A program made the position numbers and the translations under genes. A stretch of 64,000 nucleotides of DNA. It comes from Pseudovibrio sp. Ad37. Its GTDB lineage: Bacteria; Pseudomonadota; Alphaproteobacteria; Rhizobiales; Stappiaceae. The notes under the pieces were generated by a model. That model saw only the letters and a program-made list of their open reading frames with translations, did not search any database and was not told where the DNA came from. The stretch spans positions 1 through 64,000 of the forward strand of contig NZ_LMCF01000216.1 in assembly GCF_001623075.1 (NCBI RefSeq). The letters run 5' to 3'. Of this stretch, positions 1 to 9,141 are shown piece after piece. Position 1 is the first letter of the stretch; each line of letters begins with the position of its first letter.

Positions 1-111
1 GCAGCAAGAAGTTATCAAGCACTGTGGCAGGCCGTAGGCCAAGTCTGCGACCTCTTCACAAAGCAAGAGTGCAACAACTTCTTCAAAACAGCTGGATACA
101 TGACCGATTAA
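1..111 (+). CDS. IS630-family transposase, C-terminal end (partial)
   Basis: Frame 1 is open from the first base to a TAA at 109-111 and reads a 36-residue tail containing ALWQAVGQVCDLF and ECNNFFKTAGY. The pattern of an aromatic helix, then a short Cys-Asn-Phe-Phe segment and a terminal AGY is the usual C-terminus of IS630-type transposases, which cut and paste DNA at TA targets. The DDE catalytic domain lies left of the window, so completeness cannot be judged. The right inverted repeat of the element should lie in about 112-160 but I could not recognise it. The assignment rests on a short stretch only. Confidence 0.65.
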   Translation, partial: AARSYQALWQAVGQVCDLFTKQECNNFFKTAGYMTD

Positions 112-160
112 ACGCGACAAGCTCTAGCCTCTTCCCCATTCAGCCAGACATCAAACAAAA

Positions 161-186
161 ACACCGCATGAAAGATCATGCGGTGT
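161..186 (-). terminator. Rho-independent terminator of the fliL-TPR operon
   Basis: The arms ACACCGCATG (161-170) and CATGCGGTGT (177-186) form a 10-bp perfect stem with a 6-nt loop. Read on the minus strand it is followed by TTTTTGTTTG. It lies 26 nt past the stop codon of the TPR gene, so it closes that operon and separates it from the IS630 end. Confidence 0.85.
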
Positions 187-211
187 TAAAACTGCTTCAC
201 GACGAGGCTGC

Positions 212-3200
212 TTATGCAGATCCCTCTTTGGTATCTTCGGGATAGAGGAAAGCTTCCTCAGTCGGAATAATCGGTGTTGCTGAGAGATATTGACGTCTGT
301 ACTCCTCAAGGAAGGACACCAGACTATCCCCGACACCAATCGACTTGGCAACATTCAGGAACTCGACGCCGCGGTCATCAATAGGCCGCGTCACAATCTC
401 AAATGTTTCAGCCTGCGGAGACTCGCTCATTTTCTGCGAGTATTTCTGCCGCAGCCGCTCAAGACCTAAGCTATCTTCAGCCAGCGTATAGGCAATCGCC
501 GCGCGGATGACATCAACACGCTCATGGTCAGCAAGTGGCACTTCATCAGACCAGCGACTGCCGTTCATCTGTTCCAGCTGCTCACCAGCCTTCCGCCAGG
601 ATCGCGCCGACCAAAGCGTATCAGCCCGCAAACGATCCACGTCAGAGCCAGACATGTTACGCACCAGCTCCAGAGCAAGATCAGGACGCCCGCTCTCACT
701 CAAGGCACGCGCCTCAACAATATTCCGCTGGCGCTGCAAAGCAGCCGGTAACTGCCCCTGACGCGTTTGCGAAAGCACCCGCAGCGCTTCTTCCGGCTTC
801 CGGTTCAGCAGATAAACAACAGCCAGATCTGCTGCGATCTGAGCGCGTGCAGCACCCTTCAATCGCTTATCGATCTGGTGCCGCAAAACAGAGGCAGCCT
901 GATCCAGCAAGTCCATATCAATCAGACGACTGGCCAGCATCCGCGCCATCTCATCACCTTGACGGCCAGCAGGCACCAGCTCACGGAAATCATAAAACAG
1001 CGCAAGCGCTTTCACAGGCTCCAGAGCTTGCGCTCTGCCTTCAAGGAACAGCGTCGCAAAAACAGACCCCATTTCCTGCTGAATGTTCGAGGTAATCTCT
1101 GCCCCTGCATCAGATTGCACAGCCTGAGACATCGCCTCAAAGGCCCGGCGGTAGTTGCCTTCCTGCGCATGCAACTGAGCCATCAACCGCAAAGTCTTCA
1201 GCTCAGTTTCATCTCCACGCCACGACGCAGCAAGCCCCTCCAGTTCGGAGAGAGCTTCATCCGCATCAATCAAACCATCCCGGTACCGCAGCTTCACACT
1301 TAGGAACTTGGCTTCTGCAGCCTCTGGCCCATCACTGGAGCGCACCACAAGGTCATACACATCCAGTGCTTCCTGCGAACGACCAGACGCATCCGCAATC
1401 CGTCCGCGCAGCAAGTCATACTGAATGGCCTGCTCTTCATTCACATCAGAAGGCTCAATCTGTGACAAAGCCCCCAATGCTCGCCCATAGTTCCCAAGCG
1501 CAAGATGCGTCTTGGCAGCTGCAAGATTAAAGTACACCTGCAACATGACCGGATAGTTGGCCATAACAGCCAGCCCGCGCCCAAGATTTGCATGAGCACC
1601 CTGCCAGTCCCCCAGTGAGGAATGCGCAAAGGTCCGCCACACCGCTGCATCAGGACTGCTGGCAAGTTCAGGAGCCGCAAGATACTCGAGTGCCTCACCC
1701 GGTCGCGACGCCAACATCTGCGCGGCACCCATCATCACGTTGAAGGTGGCGTCTTTCTCAATGAGAGGATCATCCTCTTCCATGATGCGCAAGGTGCCAA
1801 TGGCCTCCTGCGCAAACCCGCTGGAGAGGAAAAAACGTGCCATGTCCAGCCGCGGACCACTCAACTGCTCCGGATCAGCCTTCGCAATCGCATCTTCATG
1901 CGCCCGAAGGCCCTGCATGTAATCCTCAGGCTTTTGCTGGTCTAGCTGTGCAAATTCAATCAGGCCCGGCTGTGTCGGGTCTTTAACATGAACACCAATC
2001 GTGGTGCCTTTGGAAAGACCACGGTTCGAAATCTTCAATCCGTCAGGTCTGGAGATCACGAGATCTTCGCCCGACAACTCAACATCAATGCCATCAGCAC
2101 TTGGAACAACGGCAAGTCCCTGAGAACTACGCAGGATCTGAACCTGAGGGAACCGGTGCGATTTCAAAATGCCACGAACAGGCGCTGGACCACTGACCAC
2201 ATAAATCCGGTCACCGACACTCTTGTCAGTCAGCACATGCAATCGTCCACTCGCACCAAATGGCAGGCGCAGAACATTCGAGCCATCACCCTGCACGTTC
2301 CGCTCAACATCAACTTGTTCAGTCTTTGTCGAGATCGACGGCCCCAAAGTGATCGCCCAGGCGTCATCCTGATACTCGATGGAAATCAACGTGGTCCGCT
2401 TCAGGTCAAACCGCAGCACCTGCGCGCCATCAACTTCATCAAGTTCCACCTTGCGTGCAAGATCGCTCAAAACAGCAGGAATACCGCGACCGTCCAGATT
2501 TTCTTCGCTATCAAACACCGCCCAGACTTTTTCATCGCGGCGGAAGACAGCAGCGCCAACTTCATTCTCAAACGGAAACACCAGACGAACGGTATCACCA
2601 ATGCGGTACGTTTCAACGCCAACAACACGCGCTGCTACATCATTTTCTTCCTGAATGATTGATTCAGCAGAAGCACGACGCGCAATCGGCAACTCATCGT
2701 CAGCGTCAGCAACAACAGTTGCAGTAGCCGGAACAGCGGCCGCGCTTCCTTCCTGCTCAGAAGCTAGTGTCACTGGTATTGAGGTCTGCCCGCCTGCATT
2801 CACAACCTCCGCAATGAGATCGCCTTCCGGAATGATTTCAGCAGCAGGTGCCACACTGGCTTTAGGCGCAGGTTCCGGTTTCACACGGCGAACAGGTTGC
2901 GCATTAACGACAACAGCTTCAACAGGGTCTGGCTCTTTGTTAACCTCAGCCCGCAGATCCTCTTTTGAAGGCTTTGATTGAGGAATGTCTGCTGGAGCCA
3001 ACCGGTCAACCGGCTCACCTATGCGTTCCAGTTCCGGCTTTTCAACTGGCAACGGCATCGGCGGAAAATCAAGACCATCATTCACGCTGGTTTGAGCAGT
3101 CTGTACAGGTTGAGGCGTTGGAAACAGACTGCCCGGAGCAGCAACCGGAGCCTGATCAACAGCAGCAGACACGGCAGGCGCAGTTGCAGCGGGTGCTGCA

Positions 3201-4216
3201 TCTTTATTACCAAGCGTGTTTATGACATTCGAAGCACCTCGTGGCACATCCCCATTGCCAAAAAGCTCATCGCGAACTTCGGAAACCCGTGGATCCAACT
3301 GGCCGATGTCTTCAGGTGTGACATCAACAATAAGCTGCTTCCCCTCCTGAAAAGATCGCACATCAACACTAGGATCAACAATCATGTTGAAGATCAGATC
3401 ATTGTCGCGGGTTTGGGAGCCAACATCCAACACAGTACGCGGTAGACTTGCTTTGAACTGAGACAAATCCAGATCAGCTGCCTGATCAAACTTAACGCGA
3501 ATATTGTTTCCGTTGCGCTCAAACGCACTGCCAACCTTCACATTCCAATCGAAGATCAGGCGCGTAAATGTTGGATGCGTCCCAATCCGCAGCTTGACCT
3601 TGATCTCCTGATCTTCAAGCGCGTTCGCTTCTTCCAGCACACGAATACGTTCAAGAGCTTCCGCAGCCCGTCGGGCAAGCTCATCGACCACATCCTGTGG
3701 TAAAGACGGGGGACGGCCTTCATAATTGGCGGGAAGCAGGTCAATAAAGAGCTTCTCTCCAGCTTCCATACTGTTGATGTTAACCGGCTGCCGCAATGCA
3801 AAACGCAGCGCAGCACCATCAGGATCAGCACGAGCAATGGAGATGTAGTCCATCAATGCTTCCGGCACATCATCAACATCCGCTGCAATGCCTTCCGGAA
3901 AGGAAATGCGCAGGACACTAGTGGAAATGGAAGCCTCATAGGGCGGCAACAACGAGTGATCTGGGAACGTGATCACCATGCGAGCAAAGTTGCCGGTGTC
4001 TTCAACTTCAAGAACAGCAGAGGCTGGCTCAGCCCAGGCACTTAAAACACTGCCCCCTAAAGCAGTTGTGGCGAGCATAAAGGAGACAAGCCAAGCCTTA
4101 CCCTTTACCCTCACAATGCGTGCTCCATGCAATGCACGGCGCGGCACAAAAGGTAAAGTGGCGCGCAGAAAGGAACGCTTCTGCTTATCTTTAAGGTCGC
4201 CCCCAAAATCGCCCAT
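212..4216 (-). CDS. Large secreted/periplasmic TPR protein of the flagellar (fliL-motE) operon
   Basis: The 1334-residue product has a basic N-terminus and a hydrophobic segment at about residues 41-61 ending in SAWA, which looks like a signal peptide or anchor. Three beta-rich AMIN-like stretches follow at about 65-165, 205-300 and 525-625, each with the pattern of alternating hydrophobics ending in a 'kLfIDLlP/LIVDVTP' strand. A Pro/Ala/Glu-rich linker separates the second and third. From about residue 760 to 1300 the sequence is helical repeats of TPR type. It is the last gene after fliL, fliM, a DUF6468 gene and motE, 105 nt beyond motE, which suggests a role in motility, perhaps stator or motor assembly; this is inferred from context. 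It is not MotC by length or sequence look. The ATG has AGGAG about 12 nt upstream, a long spacing. Confidence 0.75.
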   Translation of the reverse strand: MGDFGGDLKDKQKRSFLRATLPFVPRRALHGARIVRVKGKAWLVSFMLATTALGGSVLSAWAEPASAVLEVEDTGNFARMVITFPDHSLLPPYEASISTSVLRISFPEGIAADVDDVPEALMDYISIARADPDGAALRFALRQPVNINSMEAGEKLFIDLLPANYEGRPPSLPQDVVDELARRAAEALERIRVLEEANALEDQEIKVKLRIGTHPTFTRLIFDWNVKVGSAFERNGNNIRVKFDQAADLDLSQFKASLPRTVLDVGSQTRDNDLIFNMIVDPSVDVRSFQEGKQLIVDVTPEDIGQLDPRVSEVRDELFGNGDVPRGASNVINTLGNKDAAPAATAPAVSAAVDQAPVAAPGSLFPTPQPVQTAQTSVNDGLDFPPMPLPVEKPELERIGEPVDRLAPADIPQSKPSKEDLRAEVNKEPDPVEAVVVNAQPVRRVKPEPAPKASVAPAAEIIPEGDLIAEVVNAGGQTSIPVTLASEQEGSAAAVPATATVVADADDELPIARRASAESIIQEENDVAARVVGVETYRIGDTVRLVFPFENEVGAAVFRRDEKVWAVFDSEENLDGRGIPAVLSDLARKVELDEVDGAQVLRFDLKRTTLISIEYQDDAWAITLGPSISTKTEQVDVERNVQGDGSNVLRLPFGASGRLHVLTDKSVGDRIYVVSGPAPVRGILKSHRFPQVQILRSSQGLAVVPSADGIDVELSGEDLVISRPDGLKISNRGLSKGTTIGVHVKDPTQPGLIEFAQLDQQKPEDYMQGLRAHEDAIAKADPEQLSGPRLDMARFFLSSGFAQEAIGTLRIMEEDDPLIEKDATFNVMMGAAQMLASRPGEALEYLAAPELASSPDAAVWRTFAHSSLGDWQGAHANLGRGLAVMANYPVMLQVYFNLAAAKTHLALGNYGRALGALSQIEPSDVNEEQAIQYDLLRGRIADASGRSQEALDVYDLVVRSSDGPEAAEAKFLSVKLRYRDGLIDADEALSELEGLAASWRGDETELKTLRLMAQLHAQEGNYRRAFEAMSQAVQSDAGAEITSNIQQEMGSVFATLFLEGRAQALEPVKALALFYDFRELVPAGRQGDEMARMLASRLIDMDLLDQAASVLRHQIDKRLKGAARAQIAADLAVVYLLNRKPEEALRVLSQTRQGQLPAALQRQRNIVEARALSESGRPDLALELVRNMSGSDVDRLRADTLWSARSWRKAGEQLEQMNGSRWSDEVPLADHERVDVIRAAIAYTLAEDSLGLERLRQKYSQKMSESPQAETFEIVTRPIDDRGVEFLNVAKSIGVGDSLVSFLEEYRRQYLSATPIIPTEEAFLYPEDTKEGSA

Positions 4217-4321
4217 GCCTGATTCTTACTCCTAAAATTAATTAGGTATCTGTAACAATTGGCTATTAACGCAAGCTTACAGACTCCTGAGCCAAGAGCG
4301 AAAAACCGCCAATTTGCTCAG

Positions 4322-5020
4322 TTAATTCCCCTGAATCTTTGGAAGAATTGTGGAAGTCGTCTTCACATTGCGGCTCTCGCCTGCTGCCAGTGCAATTGTC
4401 AGCTGCTCCGCCATTTCCGGATCCATCTCAGAAAGCACATCCGCCATCTTCCGTGGCTGCATCTCCTTCACAACCTTCAGCATGATGTCCAGATCCAGAC
4501 GGTTGAAGATCCGAGCGGCGTTTTTAGCCTTCATGCTTTCATAGATCTTCACCAGATCCAGGATCTCTTCCGTAGCCTGCTTTTCCTTGCGCTCAACTTC
4601 AGAATCGATCTTCGCTTCAAGTGCCTTAAGCTCCTGAAAGCGCTTATTAAAACGCGCCTCAGCAGCTGCAAGAACCTGCTCGCGAAGCTCCAAATCACTT
4701 TCACGCTGGTTCAGCACATCGCGGCGATTGCCAAGACTATTGAGAACGGCAAGTTCAGAAACGGAGTTCGTTGGAACACCACTTTCCTTCACACCACTTG
4801 TATTCTGAGCGACCTGGATCTTCCGTACGCCGGATGGATTGGGAAGAACGTTTGGAGTAGCAGGTGCCTCTTCCTCAGCCTTCGCCACTTCCGACTGCTG
4901 CGCATCGGCAACACGAACAGCACCAATCGGATAAGTGTCACCTAGAAAGAAACCAAGAAGTTTCAAAACCAAAAGGGCACTACCAGCAAAAACGACAATC
5001 GGAAGGAGCCTTAGTTTCAT
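4322..5020 (-). CDS. motE: MotE-family flagellar chaperone-like protein
   Basis: The 232-residue protein has an N-terminal hydrophobic segment (residues about 4-26), a low-complexity stretch, a charged coiled coil at about 85-155 (rich in E, K, R) and a C-terminal MgtE-N-like helical domain with KNAARIFNRLDLDIMLKV and KMADVLSEMDPEMAEQLT. This is the MotE layout; in Sinorhizobium MotE is a periplasmic chaperone for the stator protein MotC. Its ATG overlaps the DUF6468 stop codon (ATGA), so translation is probably coupled. The order fliL-fliM-DUF6468-motE is typical of alphaproteobacterial flagellar clusters. Confidence 0.85.
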   Translation of the reverse strand: MKLRLLPIVVFAGSALLVLKLLGFFLGDTYPIGAVRVADAQQSEVAKAEEEAPATPNVLPNPSGVRKIQVAQNTSGVKESGVPTNSVSELAVLNSLGNRRDVLNQRESDLELREQVLAAAEARFNKRFQELKALEAKIDSEVERKEKQATEEILDLVKIYESMKAKNAARIFNRLDLDIMLKVVKEMQPRKMADVLSEMDPEMAEQLTIALAAGESRNVKTTSTILPKIQGN

Positions 5021-5583
5021 GCTACGCGGTCCTGCGCTTGTCTGCGGAAACGCTCAAGACGCGCAGCTGATTCATTTGCAGCTTCACGAATGTCACGGGT
5101 CACAGAGCGAGTCGCAGCTTTAGGGGCTGGAGCGCTACGTGTTTCAGCCGGATGCATCGTTTCCTGTTCCGCAATGATCCCGGCAGCAAGTCCCTCCGCT
5201 GCGGTTTCATAAGTGCGGGACATTGGAGCTGCTGGTGCGGCCACACGGGTGTCACGATCAGCAAGCGCACGATCTGCAACACCGCCAATGCGGTCCAGCA
5301 CATCTTCGCCGGCTCCCAACTGATTAGTCAGTTTGCGGGAAACCGCCTCAGCTTCGCCCAGACGTACACCAAGAGTACGGTCCGCATTTCCGCAAGTGGA
5401 CTTGAGACCCATGATCGCACGCTCTGCAATTTCGGTCGCTGTAATCAGCTCAGAAATGGTTGCACGCAAGGACTCTTCGTCAGATCGGAGACGACTTAGG
5501 CGATGGTTGAGCGTCCAGCAATACCCAATGGTAATCACAAGAAGAACCGCAACGATGCATTCAATAATAAGACCTAGGGACAT
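5017..5583 (-). CDS. DUF6468 membrane protein of the flagellar cluster
   Basis: This 188-residue protein starts with a clear membrane helix (about residues 3-24), then a coiled coil that carries a region typical of DUF6468 (LRSDEESLRATISEL, AERAIMGLK). The tail is Ala/Arg rich and likely flexible. Its start codon directly abuts the fliM stop and its end overlaps motE by 4 nt, so the three genes are translationally linked. DUF6468 genes occur almost only between fliM and motE in alphaproteobacteria; the molecular function is not known. Confidence 0.8.
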   Translation of the reverse strand: MSLGLIIECIVAVLLVITIGYCWTLNHRLSRLRSDEESLRATISELITATEIAERAIMGLKSTCGNADRTLGVRLGEAEAVSRKLTNQLGAGEDVLDRIGGVADRALADRDTRVAAPAAPMSRTYETAAEGLAAGIIAEQETMHPAETRSAPAPKAATRSVTRDIREAANESAARLERFRRQAQDRVA

Positions 5584-6807
5584 TTAGTTTGTCTCCAGTT
5601 CGCTTTGCAGGGACTTTTCAAAAGCGGCGAGCGTCATTTTCGGTTGCTTCAGCTTCTTTGAAATTTCGATGGAAATTCGGTCATCAACATGGCCCATCAG
5701 GCCTTCTGTCAAAGCCACGCCCCCGCACTTCACCTGAACAGGATCACGAGGGCCGGTATCAAACAGCAAGGTTTGACCAACTTCCAGATTCAACACCCGC
5801 TGGAGCGGGATGGTGTTTTCATAAAGGACAGCATCAACCTGTACTTCTGAGGAATAAACCTCGGTGGCAAGGTGCTCTTCCCAAATAGGATCACGCCCGA
5901 ACTTCTCACCCATGAACATCTGCAGAAGCAGGTCACGGATTGGTTCAAGGGTCGCGTAAGGCAGCACAATCTCAACTTTACCGCCGCGATCTTCCATGTC
6001 GATACGCAGCTCAACCATGATGGCAGCATTCGCAGGACGGGAAATCGCGGCAAAGCGCGGGTTCGTTTCCAAACGCTCAAGCGGAAAACTCACCGGAGAC
6101 AGAGGACCAAAAGCCTGCTCCGCATCCAGCAGAATAATCTCGATCATCCGGCGCACCAGATTGCTCTCAATCGTGGTATATGGCCGCCCTTCAACGCGTG
6201 TAGGTGAAGATCCACGGCCACCACCAAGCAACACATCAATGATGGAATAGATCAGAGAGCTCTCAACGGTGACAAGTCCAAACCCATCCCATTCCTTGGC
6301 CTTGAAAACACCAAGGATCGCTGGAAGTGGAATTGAGTTCAGATAATCACCAAAACGCACATTGGTCATGGAGTCCAAAGAGACTTCAACATTGTCCGAT
6401 GTAAAATTACGCAGAGAAGTTGTTGTGAGACGTACGAGACGGTCAAACACGATCTCCAGCATCGGCAGGCGCTCATAAGACACCATTGCCGAATTGATCA
6501 GCGCACGAATACCGCCTTCATCACCAGCCAGAGACCCATCCAGCGTAAAGCCCAGAAGGTTGTCGATCTCTTCCTGATTCAGAATACGGTCAGCACCACG
6601 AGACGCACTCTCTACATCCGGTTCGCTGTCGTCGATCATCGCAGCCCATTGAGCTGCGGCCTCTTCACCGCCTTCTACGCCTTGCTCTTGAAGCGCAGCG
6701 CCCCACGCCGCTGCAAGATCCTCATCACTGTCACCGCCCTCAGCTTCAGAAAGAGCGGTGTCCCATGCATCATCCTGATTTTCAGTGAGAGTATCGGTAT
6801 CTGACAT
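5584..6807 (-). CDS. fliM: Flagellar C-ring switch protein FliM
   Basis: FliM joins FliG and FliN in the cytoplasmic C-ring and receives CheY-P. The family core is clear: ILNQEEIDNLLGF at about residues 75-87, the CheC-like middle domain (LPAILGVFKAKEWDGFGLV, IDVLLGGGRG) and a C-terminal SpoA domain ending near LAAFEKSLQSELETN. Unlike enterobacterial FliM, the conserved start motif does not lie at the N-terminus: about 74 extra acidic residues come first, with three AxxW-type short motifs (DDAWDTALSE, AAAWGAALQE, AAQWAAMIDD). The gene is 11 nt after fliL. Confidence 0.95.
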   Translation of the reverse strand: MSDTDTLTENQDDAWDTALSEAEGGDSDEDLAAAWGAALQEQGVEGGEEAAAQWAAMIDDSEPDVESASRGADRILNQEEIDNLLGFTLDGSLAGDEGGIRALINSAMVSYERLPMLEIVFDRLVRLTTTSLRNFTSDNVEVSLDSMTNVRFGDYLNSIPLPAILGVFKAKEWDGFGLVTVESSLIYSIIDVLLGGGRGSSPTRVEGRPYTTIESNLVRRMIEIILLDAEQAFGPLSPVSFPLERLETNPRFAAISRPANAAIMVELRIDMEDRGGKVEIVLPYATLEPIRDLLLQMFMGEKFGRDPIWEEHLATEVYSSEVQVDAVLYENTIPLQRVLNLEVGQTLLFDTGPRDPVQVKCGGVALTEGLMGHVDDRISIEISKKLKQPKMTLAAFEKSLQSELETN

Positions 6808-6818
6808 ATGCCGCTCCC

Positions 6819-7316
6819 TTACTGGATCAGGATCTCTTTAAAGAGAACCCCTTCAACCTTGGCTGGATAGATTGCAGAGTTGATGCGGCGCAGAAGTTGT
6901 TCCTTCAAGCGGAACAGTCCAGCAGATCCTTCCAGATCTGCAGGGCGCAACTCACGCAGATAAATCTGGAAAGCATCAAGAATGCGCGGAAGATAAGGCT
7001 CCACCTGAGAAACCATGCTGTCGCTCTCAACTTCAAGAGCGATGCGGACTTTCAGGTAGGTCGTGCGGCCTTGGGTAGAGAGGTTCACCGTCATTTCTGG
7101 CAGATCGTAAAAAACGACAGGCTTGGTTTGGATCTGTTCAACAGTGCCATCCGCCCGCTTGACAGTGGCTGTGTTGCCCAGATTGATCCAGTCCATTACA
7201 TATGCACCGCTCACACCAAGGGTTAACAGCAAGACGCCAGCAATCGCTCCTATAACGATCTTGCGTTTGCCGGACTTACCGTCATCCTCAGTATTTTGCA
7301 GTTCCGCATCTGCCAT
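6819..7316 (-). CDS. fliL: Flagellar basal-body protein FliL
   Basis: FliL is an inner-membrane protein that surrounds and supports the stator. The 165-residue product has a short cytoplasmic head, one membrane helix at about residues 21-42 and the periplasmic FliL domain with VFYDLPEMTVNLST, YLKVRIALEVES and a C-terminal LLRRINSAIYPAKVEGVLFKEILIQ. It is the first gene of the minus-strand operon. No sigma-54 signature was found in its upstream region; imperfect CtrA-like sites are there instead. Confidence 0.95.
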   Translation of the reverse strand: MADAELQNTEDDGKSGKRKIVIGAIAGVLLLTLGVSGAYVMDWINLGNTATVKRADGTVEQIQTKPVVFYDLPEMTVNLSTQGRTTYLKVRIALEVESDSMVSQVEPYLPRILDAFQIYLRELRPADLEGSAGLFRLKEQLLRRINSAIYPAKVEGVLFKEILIQ

Positions 7317-7396
7317 TTTTGCGTCCCGGTGAATCGCAATTAAAAGTTTAGTAACTAATAATGCAACCTAGTTGGTTAACACTGATTACCGAATGG

Positions 7397-7411
7397 TTAA
7401 TACGTCATTAC
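7397..7411. promoter_or_regulatory. Imperfect CtrA-type site upstream of fliL
   Basis: The sequence TTAA-TACGTCA-TTAC matches the TTAA-N7-TTAA CtrA consensus at 7 of 8 positions. A weaker TTAA-N7-TACC lies about 20 nt to the left. The site is about 80 nt upstream of the fliL start, a sensible place for a class II flagellar promoter, but one mismatch and AT-rich surroundings make it tentative. Confidence 0.35.
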
Positions 7412-7523
7412 TAAGCAATTTTTGCCCACTAGGAAATTAAAGTAGGCATATTTTATCAAATACTTAACAGATAATTTGCGCTTCCCTCCATCAAAACAGC
7501 AGAATTCAGCCAAAGTTTCAAAC

Positions 7524-7539
7524 TGGCACAACTCCTGCA
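7524..7539 (+). promoter_or_regulatory. Sigma-54 promoter of the flgFGAH operon
   Basis: TGGCACAACTCCTGCA keeps the invariant GG (7525-7526) and GC (7537-7538) with exactly 10 nt between them, the -24/-12 geometry of RpoN promoters. It lies 56 nt upstream of the flgF ATG. In alphaproteobacteria such promoters drive hook and basal-body genes under FlbD. Confidence 0.75.
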
Positions 7540-7594
7540 AGAACCTTGGCGCTGCGGGTCTGGGGAGACCTGTTGCAATGCTGGGGAGCATAAA

Positions 7595-8335
7595 ATGGAA
7601 AACGCACAGCTGATCGGCTTATCACGCCAAAGTGCCCTTCGTCGGAACTTGGATGTGGTGGCCAACAATCTGGCTAACATCAATACGACTGGCTACAAGG
7701 CTCAAAGGCTTATCTTTGAAGAGTTCTTGATGCCAACCGCACAGGCGACTGAATTTCAGCGCCCGGACCGCCCTTTGTCCTTTACGCAGGATGTAGGGAC
7801 AGCAACAGTTCTGACACAGGGCTCGATCCAACTAACAGGTAATCCGCTGGACGTCGCAATCGAAGGTGACGGCTATCTGGCTGTAACTGGCGCAGGCGGT
7901 GAGCAGCTTTACACTCGCTCAGGCAGCCTTGCCATTGATCCTGAGGGCACGCTCGTAACAGATGCAGGCCTGCCAGTTCTCGCTGACGGTGCTCCAATCC
8001 AAATCAATCCAGAAGATGGTGAAATCACCATCACCAAAGAAGGCGTGATCTCCACCCCACAGGCTCAACTTGGCCGATTGGATGTTTACACCTTCGACAA
8101 CCGCCAAGAGCTTTTGCACGTTGGCACAAACCTGTTTTCCGGCTTGAACCCAATCCCAGCAAATAACCCGACTGTCGTCCAGGGCGCCCTTGAAGGCTCC
8201 AACGTGGAAGGCATTCAGGAAATCTCCCGCATGATTGAAATCACCCGTCAATACAAAAGCGTGTCCAAGATGATGTCGCAGCGCAACGAACTTCGTCAGC
8301 GCTCCATCCGCGAACTTGGATCGGTTGAAGCTTAA
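7595..8335 (+). CDS. flgF: Flagellar proximal rod protein FlgF
   Basis: The 246-residue protein has the rod/hook N-terminal motif (SRQSALRRNLDVVANNLANI with NTTGYK) and the matching C-terminal helix (EISRMIEITRQYKSVSKMM). The middle is a single beta domain with GDGYLAVTG and LYTRSGSLAIDPEGTLV. Length and lack of a long insert fit FlgF, which forms the proximal rod. A GGGAG ribosome site sits 7 nt before the ATG. It is the first gene of flgF-flgG-flgA-flgH, with 11 nt to flgG. Confidence 0.93.
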   Translation: MENAQLIGLSRQSALRRNLDVVANNLANINTTGYKAQRLIFEEFLMPTAQATEFQRPDRPLSFTQDVGTATVLTQGSIQLTGNPLDVAIEGDGYLAVTGAGGEQLYTRSGSLAIDPEGTLVTDAGLPVLADGAPIQINPEDGEITITKEGVISTPQAQLGRLDVYTFDNRQELLHVGTNLFSGLNPIPANNPTVVQGALEGSNVEGIQEISRMIEITRQYKSVSKMMSQRNELRQRSIRELGSVEA

Positions 8336-8346
8336 GGAACAGCCCA

Positions 8347-9129
8347 ATGAAAGCCCTTCACATCGCCGCAACCGGCATGAAAGCTCAGGAACTGAACGTC
8401 GAAGTTATTTCGAACAACGTGGCCAACATGCGCACCACTGGCTACAAGCGCCAGCGCGCAGACTTTCAGGATCTGCTCTACGAAAACCAGCGCCGCATGG
8501 GCACCGAAACCTCAGACGCAGGCACAATCGTTCCAAACGGCGTGCAAATTGGCTCCGGTGTACGCACAGCAGCAACCACGCGCATCATGTCACCGGGCTC
8601 CGTGACCCAAACGGGCAACGAGTACGACATAACAATTCGCGGCGAAGGCTTCTTCCAGATCCAGCGTCCGGACGGCACAACCGGCTTCACCCGTGACGGC
8701 TCCTTCGCACGCTCCCAGACAGGCCAGCTCGTCACCAAAGACGGCTATACAGTTCAGCCTGGAATCACAATTCCGGACAACGCCCGCGATCTGACAATCA
8801 ACGTACAAGGCCTCGTGCAGGCCATGGACGACAACGATCAGGTCCTGAACCTTGGACAGCTCGAAATCGCCCGCTTCACAAACAAAGCTGGCCTTGAGGC
8901 AATCGGCGACAACCTCTTCCTGGAAACACCGGCAAGCGGCCCGCCACAGACCGACAACCCGGGCAACGCAGGCTTTGGCAACATCCTTCAGCGCCATCTT
9001 GAATCATCTAACGTCGATGCTGTGACCGAGCTTTCCAATCTGATTTCAGCTCAGCGTGCTTACGAGATGAACTCCAAGATCATCAAAGCAGCCGATGAGA
9101 TGTACTCCACCACAACGAATCTTCGCTAA
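8347..9129 (+). CDS. flgG: Flagellar distal rod protein FlgG
   Basis: The 260-residue protein begins MKALHIAATGMKAQELNVEV and contains VISNNVANMRTTGYKRQ, the FlgG-type N-terminal helix. GEGFFQIQRPDGTTGFTRDG and the C-terminal helix NVDAVTELSNLISAQRAYEMNS are equally typical, and length equals the family norm of about 260. FlgG forms the distal rod that passes through the LP-ring. The gene lies 11 nt after flgF and 12 nt before flgA. Confidence 0.97.
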   Translation: MKALHIAATGMKAQELNVEVISNNVANMRTTGYKRQRADFQDLLYENQRRMGTETSDAGTIVPNGVQIGSGVRTAATTRIMSPGSVTQTGNEYDITIRGEGFFQIQRPDGTTGFTRDGSFARSQTGQLVTKDGYTVQPGITIPDNARDLTINVQGLVQAMDDNDQVLNLGQLEIARFTNKAGLEAIGDNLFLETPASGPPQTDNPGNAGFGNILQRHLESSNVDAVTELSNLISAQRAYEMNSKIIKAADEMYSTTTNLR

Positions 9130-9141
9130 GGAGTTGAGTTG

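Noticed and set aside
535-2662. Plus-strand open frames of up to 224 codons
   Set aside because: Antisense to the TPR gene, which has domains and operon context; the shadows have neither.
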